64,000 bases of DNA from Cephalotus follicularis (Eukaryota; Streptophyta; Magnoliopsida; Oxalidales; Cephalotaceae), in NCBI GenBank assembly GCA_001972305.1, contig BDDD01002257.1, positions 134,211 through 198,210 of the forward strand, in the 5' to 3' direction. This document shows, one piece after another, positions 60,346-64,000 of the stretch (position 1 is the first letter of the stretch; every line of letters starts with the position of its first letter). The notes below the pieces were generated by a model. The model saw only the letters and a list, made by a program, of their open reading frames with translations, made no database searches and was not told the DNA's origin. The translations under genes were made by a program, and so were the position numbers.

Positions 60346-61860
60346 CCTCGAAATTAAAATTGTACTAAAACGAATGAGGGTAACGCTATCTAATTTCGTC
60401 CTCGCGTTCCCATGTCGCCTCATCGGGTAGATGGAACTGCCACTGAACCTTCACCATAGGAATGGTTCGATTCCTCAATACCTGTGTCTTCCAGTCCAGG
60501 ATCCCCATCGGTAATTCCTCGCAAGAAAGGTCATCTCACACAGGGACTGAATCATAATCCAAGACATGTGATGGGTCTTGGATATATCTCCTCAACATAG
60601 ACACATGGAAGACATCGTGCACATTTGACAGTTTAGGAGGTAAAGCAAGCTGATAAGTCACCTCCCCAACTCTCTCCAAAACCTCAAAAGGAACAATGTA
60701 GCGCGGAGCTAGTTTGCTCTTCTTCCCAAATCTTTGCACGCCCTTCCATGGTGAAACCTTCATAAACACATGATCACAAACGTCGAAGGTTAGAGGCCTC
60801 CTCTTTACATTTTTGACATAACTATTCTGCCGGCTCTGCGCTGAAACCAGTTTCTCCTTGATAAACCTAACTTTCTCGGAAGTCTCCTCCACCAGATCTG
60901 ACCCAAGTAACGGTCACTCACCCACTTCATCCCAACAAACGGGTGATCTACATTTCCTCCTGTACAAGGCCTCGTATGGTGACATATCGATACTGGAGTG
61001 ACAGCTGTTGTTATATGAAAACTCTATCAGAAGAATGTGGTCCTCCCAAGTACCAGCGAAGTCAATCACACAAGCTCGGAGCATATCCTCCAAGGTCTGG
61101 ATGGTACTCTCTGACTGTCCATCTGTTTGTGGGTGAAAAGCTATGCTGAGGTTCAGCTTTGTCCCAAAGGCCCTCTGAAATCTCTTCCAGAAGTTAGAAG
61201 TGAAAATCATATCCCTGTCGCAGATGATGCTCACCGGAACACCGTGTAACCTCACAATCTCATTTACATATAGACGAGCCAACTTGCTCGCTGAATTAGT
61301 AACATGTGTCAGCAAAAAGTGAGCCGACTTGGTGAGTCGATCCACATTGACCCACACCGCATTGTGACGGTTTCGAGTTAGAGGAAAACCCAAAACAAAA
61401 TCCATCGTCATATGCTCCCATTTCCACTCTGGAATCAGCAGAAGCTGTAACAAACATGCTGGCCTCTGATGCTCGGCCTTAACTGTCTGACAAGTATAAC
61501 ACTTCGCAACATAGTCAACAATCTCCCTCTTCATGCCAGACCACCAGTAGTTCCTCTTCATGTCTTGATACTTCTGGGTGCTACCAGGATGTATGCTGCG
61601 CTGCATGTAATAACGTACTCTTTATCTCAGAATCATCCGGAAGACACACCCGTCCTCAGAATCTCAAAATACCATCAGAATGCATCTGAAAATCTGACCC
61701 CGGTCCCAGATTCTCGCGAATCTCCACCAGTTCAAGATCACGGGATTGTGCATCCTTTGTATGATCCAGTAGCGCTGGCTATGCTCGCATGGTAGCCACA
61801 AAGACCCCCGGTGACTGATTAAATGGAGACCACCCTTGGAAGTCCTCTAACATCTTCCAC
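60346..61860 (-). pseudogene. Integrase and C-terminal tail of element H
   Basis: Read leftward. Integrase finger: SIHPGSTQKYQDMKRNYWW and CYTCQTVKAEHQRP. The core D-D-E set is TMDFVLGFPL, CDRDMIFTSNFW and GQSESTIQTLED, then YNNSCHSSIDMSPYEALY, a stop at 60914, [42 protein letters not shown], a stop near 60536 and a chromodomain-like tail (RNRTIPMVKVQWQF, DEATWERE). The stretch 61620-61860 is degraded, with the link to RNase H unclear. Confidence 0.88.
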
Positions 61861-63080
61861 TAAGATACCATTGCGCTAGCAATCATAGCCTTACGGCTTA
61901 AGGCATCCGCAACTACGTTCACCTTTCCGGCATGATACTGAATACTGCAATCATAGTCGTTAAAGAACTCCACCCATCTACGCTGCCTCATGTTCAGTGT
62001 ATCTTGATTGAAAAGATACCTCAAACTCTTGTGGTTAGTGAAAATCTCAAACTGTGCCCCATACAAATAATGCCTCCATTTCTAAAGGGCAAATACAATC
62101 GCGGCCAATTCAAGATCATGTGTCGGGTAGTTCTCCTCTTATGGCTTTAGCATCCGCGAAGCATAAGCGATCACCCTTCCTCGTTGCATCAGAACGCAAC
62201 CCAAACCCTTACCCGACGCATCACTGTAAACTGCAAAGCCCTCATTACCCTAAGGTAACGCCAAAATAGGAGCAGAAATCAACTAATCCTTCAGATCACA
62301 AAAACTGTCTTCACAGTCATCATCGCAGATAAATAAGGTCTTCTTCTGGGTTAGCTTCGTCAACGGTGCGGCTATCCTTGAGAACTTCTGAATGAACCTC
62401 CGATAATATCCCGCCAAGCCAAGGAAACTGCGCACCTCAGTCACATTTCTTGGTCGCGGCCAATCTCGTACCACCTCGGTCTTCGATGGATCCACCGCCA
62501 AGCGCTCACCAGACACTATATGACCGAGAAAGATCACATGATCGAGCCAAAACTCACACTTGCCGAACTTGGCGTACAACTGATGCTCTCTAAGAATCTG
62601 CAAAACTAATCTCAGATGATAGGCGTGCTCCTCCTCGCTCCTTGAGTACACCAGTATGTCATCGATGAATACAACCACGAACTGATCCAGGTAGGGCTGG
62701 AACACATCATTCATCAGTGACATGAATGCTGCCGATGCGTTGGTGACACCAAACGACATTACCAAGAACTCATAGTGACCATACCACATTCGGAAGGCAA
62801 TCTTCTCTACATTTCCTTCCTTTACCCTCAGCTGGTGATAACCCGACTTCAGATCGAGTTTGGAAAATACTCTTGACCCTTGTAACTGATCAAATAAATC
62901 CTCAATTTACGGAAGAGGATACGTGTTCTTAAAGGTGGCCTTATTCAACATCCTATAGTCGATGCAAAGCCTCATCGACCCATCCTTCTTTTTCACAAAT
63001 AAAACTGGTGTGCCCCACGAAGAAACACTGGGCCGAACAAAACCCTTATCAATTAGGTCTTGCAACTGTAACTTCAATTC
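61861..63080 (-). pseudogene. RT and RNase H of element H
   Basis: [56 protein letters not shown], catalytic [11 protein letters not shown] (about 62640-62670), [15 protein letters not shown] and [13 protein letters not shown]. RNase [28 protein letters not shown] and [11 protein letters not shown], where Asn stands at the usual catalytic Asp (about 62035). Stops near 62283, 62250, 62139 and 62082 separate the parts. Confidence 0.88.
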
Positions 63081-63990
63081 TCACAACTTTGCAGGAGCCA
63101 TCCAGTAAGGTGACTTAGAAATAGTAGCCGTACCGGGTACCAGATCAATCACAAACTCCATGCTCCTCTTCGGTGGTAAAGACACCAAATCTGCAGGGAA
63201 TACATCCGGAAATTCATTCACAATAGGAAGCTCCTCCAAACTCTTACCTTTATCCCTTCTTCTGTCAATCACATGCGCCAGAAACCCTTCACACCCTTTC
63301 TCCATACACCTCGATGCATGAATAAATGATATAATCGGCGTCGAGAACCCTTTGTCTCCCTTGAACTGAAATGTAGTTCCATCGGGTAGGCAAAAATCCA
63401 CAGTCTTGTTGGAACAGTCCATGTGCGCATGATAAGCTGACAACCAATCCATACCCAAGATGACGTCAAAATCATGAATGGGCAGTACAATCAAATCTGC
63501 GTACAATGGAATACCTGCCATAGAAATCTCGCAACCCTTATACACTGAATCTCTACACATGGAACCTCCAGTAGGTGTACTCACATCGAGAACATATGGC
63601 ATCCAATCAGGAGACACATCCAAATATGATACATATCAGGAGGCAATAAAAGAATGCGATGCTCCCAAATCCATCAACACTCTGGCAGAAAAATCGTAAA
63701 CATATACCTCCCACAACAGAAGTAGACTCTGGAACATCTGTCTGGGCAAGAATGAAAACTCCACCTTTCACGATACCCTTGCCGGTATCTCTCCACTGTG
63801 ACGGTCCAGCTGTAGAACCACTACCACTCGTTGGCCCAGTAGGTGCTGTCGTTCGACACCTCGGGCAACCCCTCGCCATGTAGCCAGATTCCCCACATCT
63901 CATGCGCAGCCCTTCCTTTAACCAACAGTCTCTCTGAACGTGACCCATACGGCCGCAGGTAGAACAAGCTTCAGGCCTCATGTTACTCAC
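63081..63990 (-). pseudogene. gag end and protease of element H
   Basis: From 63990: zinc knuckle CSTCGRMGHVQRDC (intact), then a second knuckle in which the first Cys is Arg and the His is Tyr (RMRCGESGYMARGC). The protease MDLGASHSFIA (about 63640-63680) needs a one-base frame change near 63705 from the frame of the knuckles. The triad Asp is present but the next residue is Leu. Then [31 protein letters not shown] and RT start LPPKRSMEFVIDLVPGTATIS to a stop at 63081. Confidence 0.85.
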
Positions 63991-64000
63991 CTGACTGGCA

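Larger units (their letters stand above)
57863..64000 (-). mobile_element. Ty3/gypsy element H (minus strand), runs off the right edge
   Basis: 3' LTR 57863-60319, polypurine tract 60320-60332, then pol and the end of gag up to the window end. It sits in the downstream part of copia element G. Its reading frames have fewer stops than D, E or F. The gag start, PBS and 5' LTR lie beyond 64000. GCTGA (57858-57862) would be its target site. Confidence 0.9.

Overview
This window is plant nuclear DNA. It contains one recognisable host gene, a plastid-type [2Fe-2S] ferredoxin of the root/non-photosynthetic class (FD3-like, minus strand, CDS 11493-11945), set in a dense nest of LTR retrotransposons. 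The ferredoxin, the iMet-type primer binding sites, the Ty3/gypsy (Tekay/Del-like) pol genes and the Sirevirus-like Ty1/copia element point to a flowering plant, most likely a eudicot. The species cannot be told from the sequence. I see no rRNA or tRNA gene, CRISPR array or bacterial-style operon.

Left part (1-13676). A solo LTR of a family called C here (329-2900) abuts a broken minus-strand gypsy element A (2901-8437: gag remnants, PBS and 5' LTR). A's gag is split by a 2.8 kb solo LTR, B (2990-5770), with a perfect CATAG target duplication. 8438-10190 is minisatellite-bearing, probably retrotransposon-derived sequence. 10190-11100 is AT-rich and featureless. The ferredoxin gene follows, with an inferred 1.4 kb 5'UTR intron that carries a MITE (12380-12725), a TATA box at 13434-13441, and only about 235 bp of upstream sequence before the next retrotransposon begins.

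Central part (13677-51512). This is one old minus-strand gypsy element E, pulled apart by younger insertions. E's 3' LTR is at 13677-16049 and its pol end at 16063-16370. Plus-strand gypsy D (16371-32335, TSD GGTAA on both sides) follows, then more E pol (32336-34410). Plus-strand gypsy F (34411-47431, TSD CACGT/CTCGT) follows, then E RT, protease and gag (47432-49859), PBS and 5' LTR (50145-51512). D's 3' LTR and F's integrase region are each split by a further C-family solo LTR (27544-30023 plus, 41606-44219 minus). A 3.6 kb tandem duplication (14841-18448 and 18450-22158) copies the E/D junction, so D appears to have an extra partial LTR in front.

Right part (51513-64000). A Sirevirus-like copia element G (51513-57862) is inserted in E's 5' LTR. 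G is cut by minus-strand gypsy H (57863 to beyond the window end), of which the 3' LTR, the pol gene and the end of gag are visible.

All retroelement reading frames carry stops, frameshifts or changed catalytic residues, so none looks autonomous. The most informative content is the insertion stratigraphy (E before D, F and G; D and F before C; G before H), the post-insertion duplication, and the repeat arrays inside the LTRs. I found no convincing new protein system.
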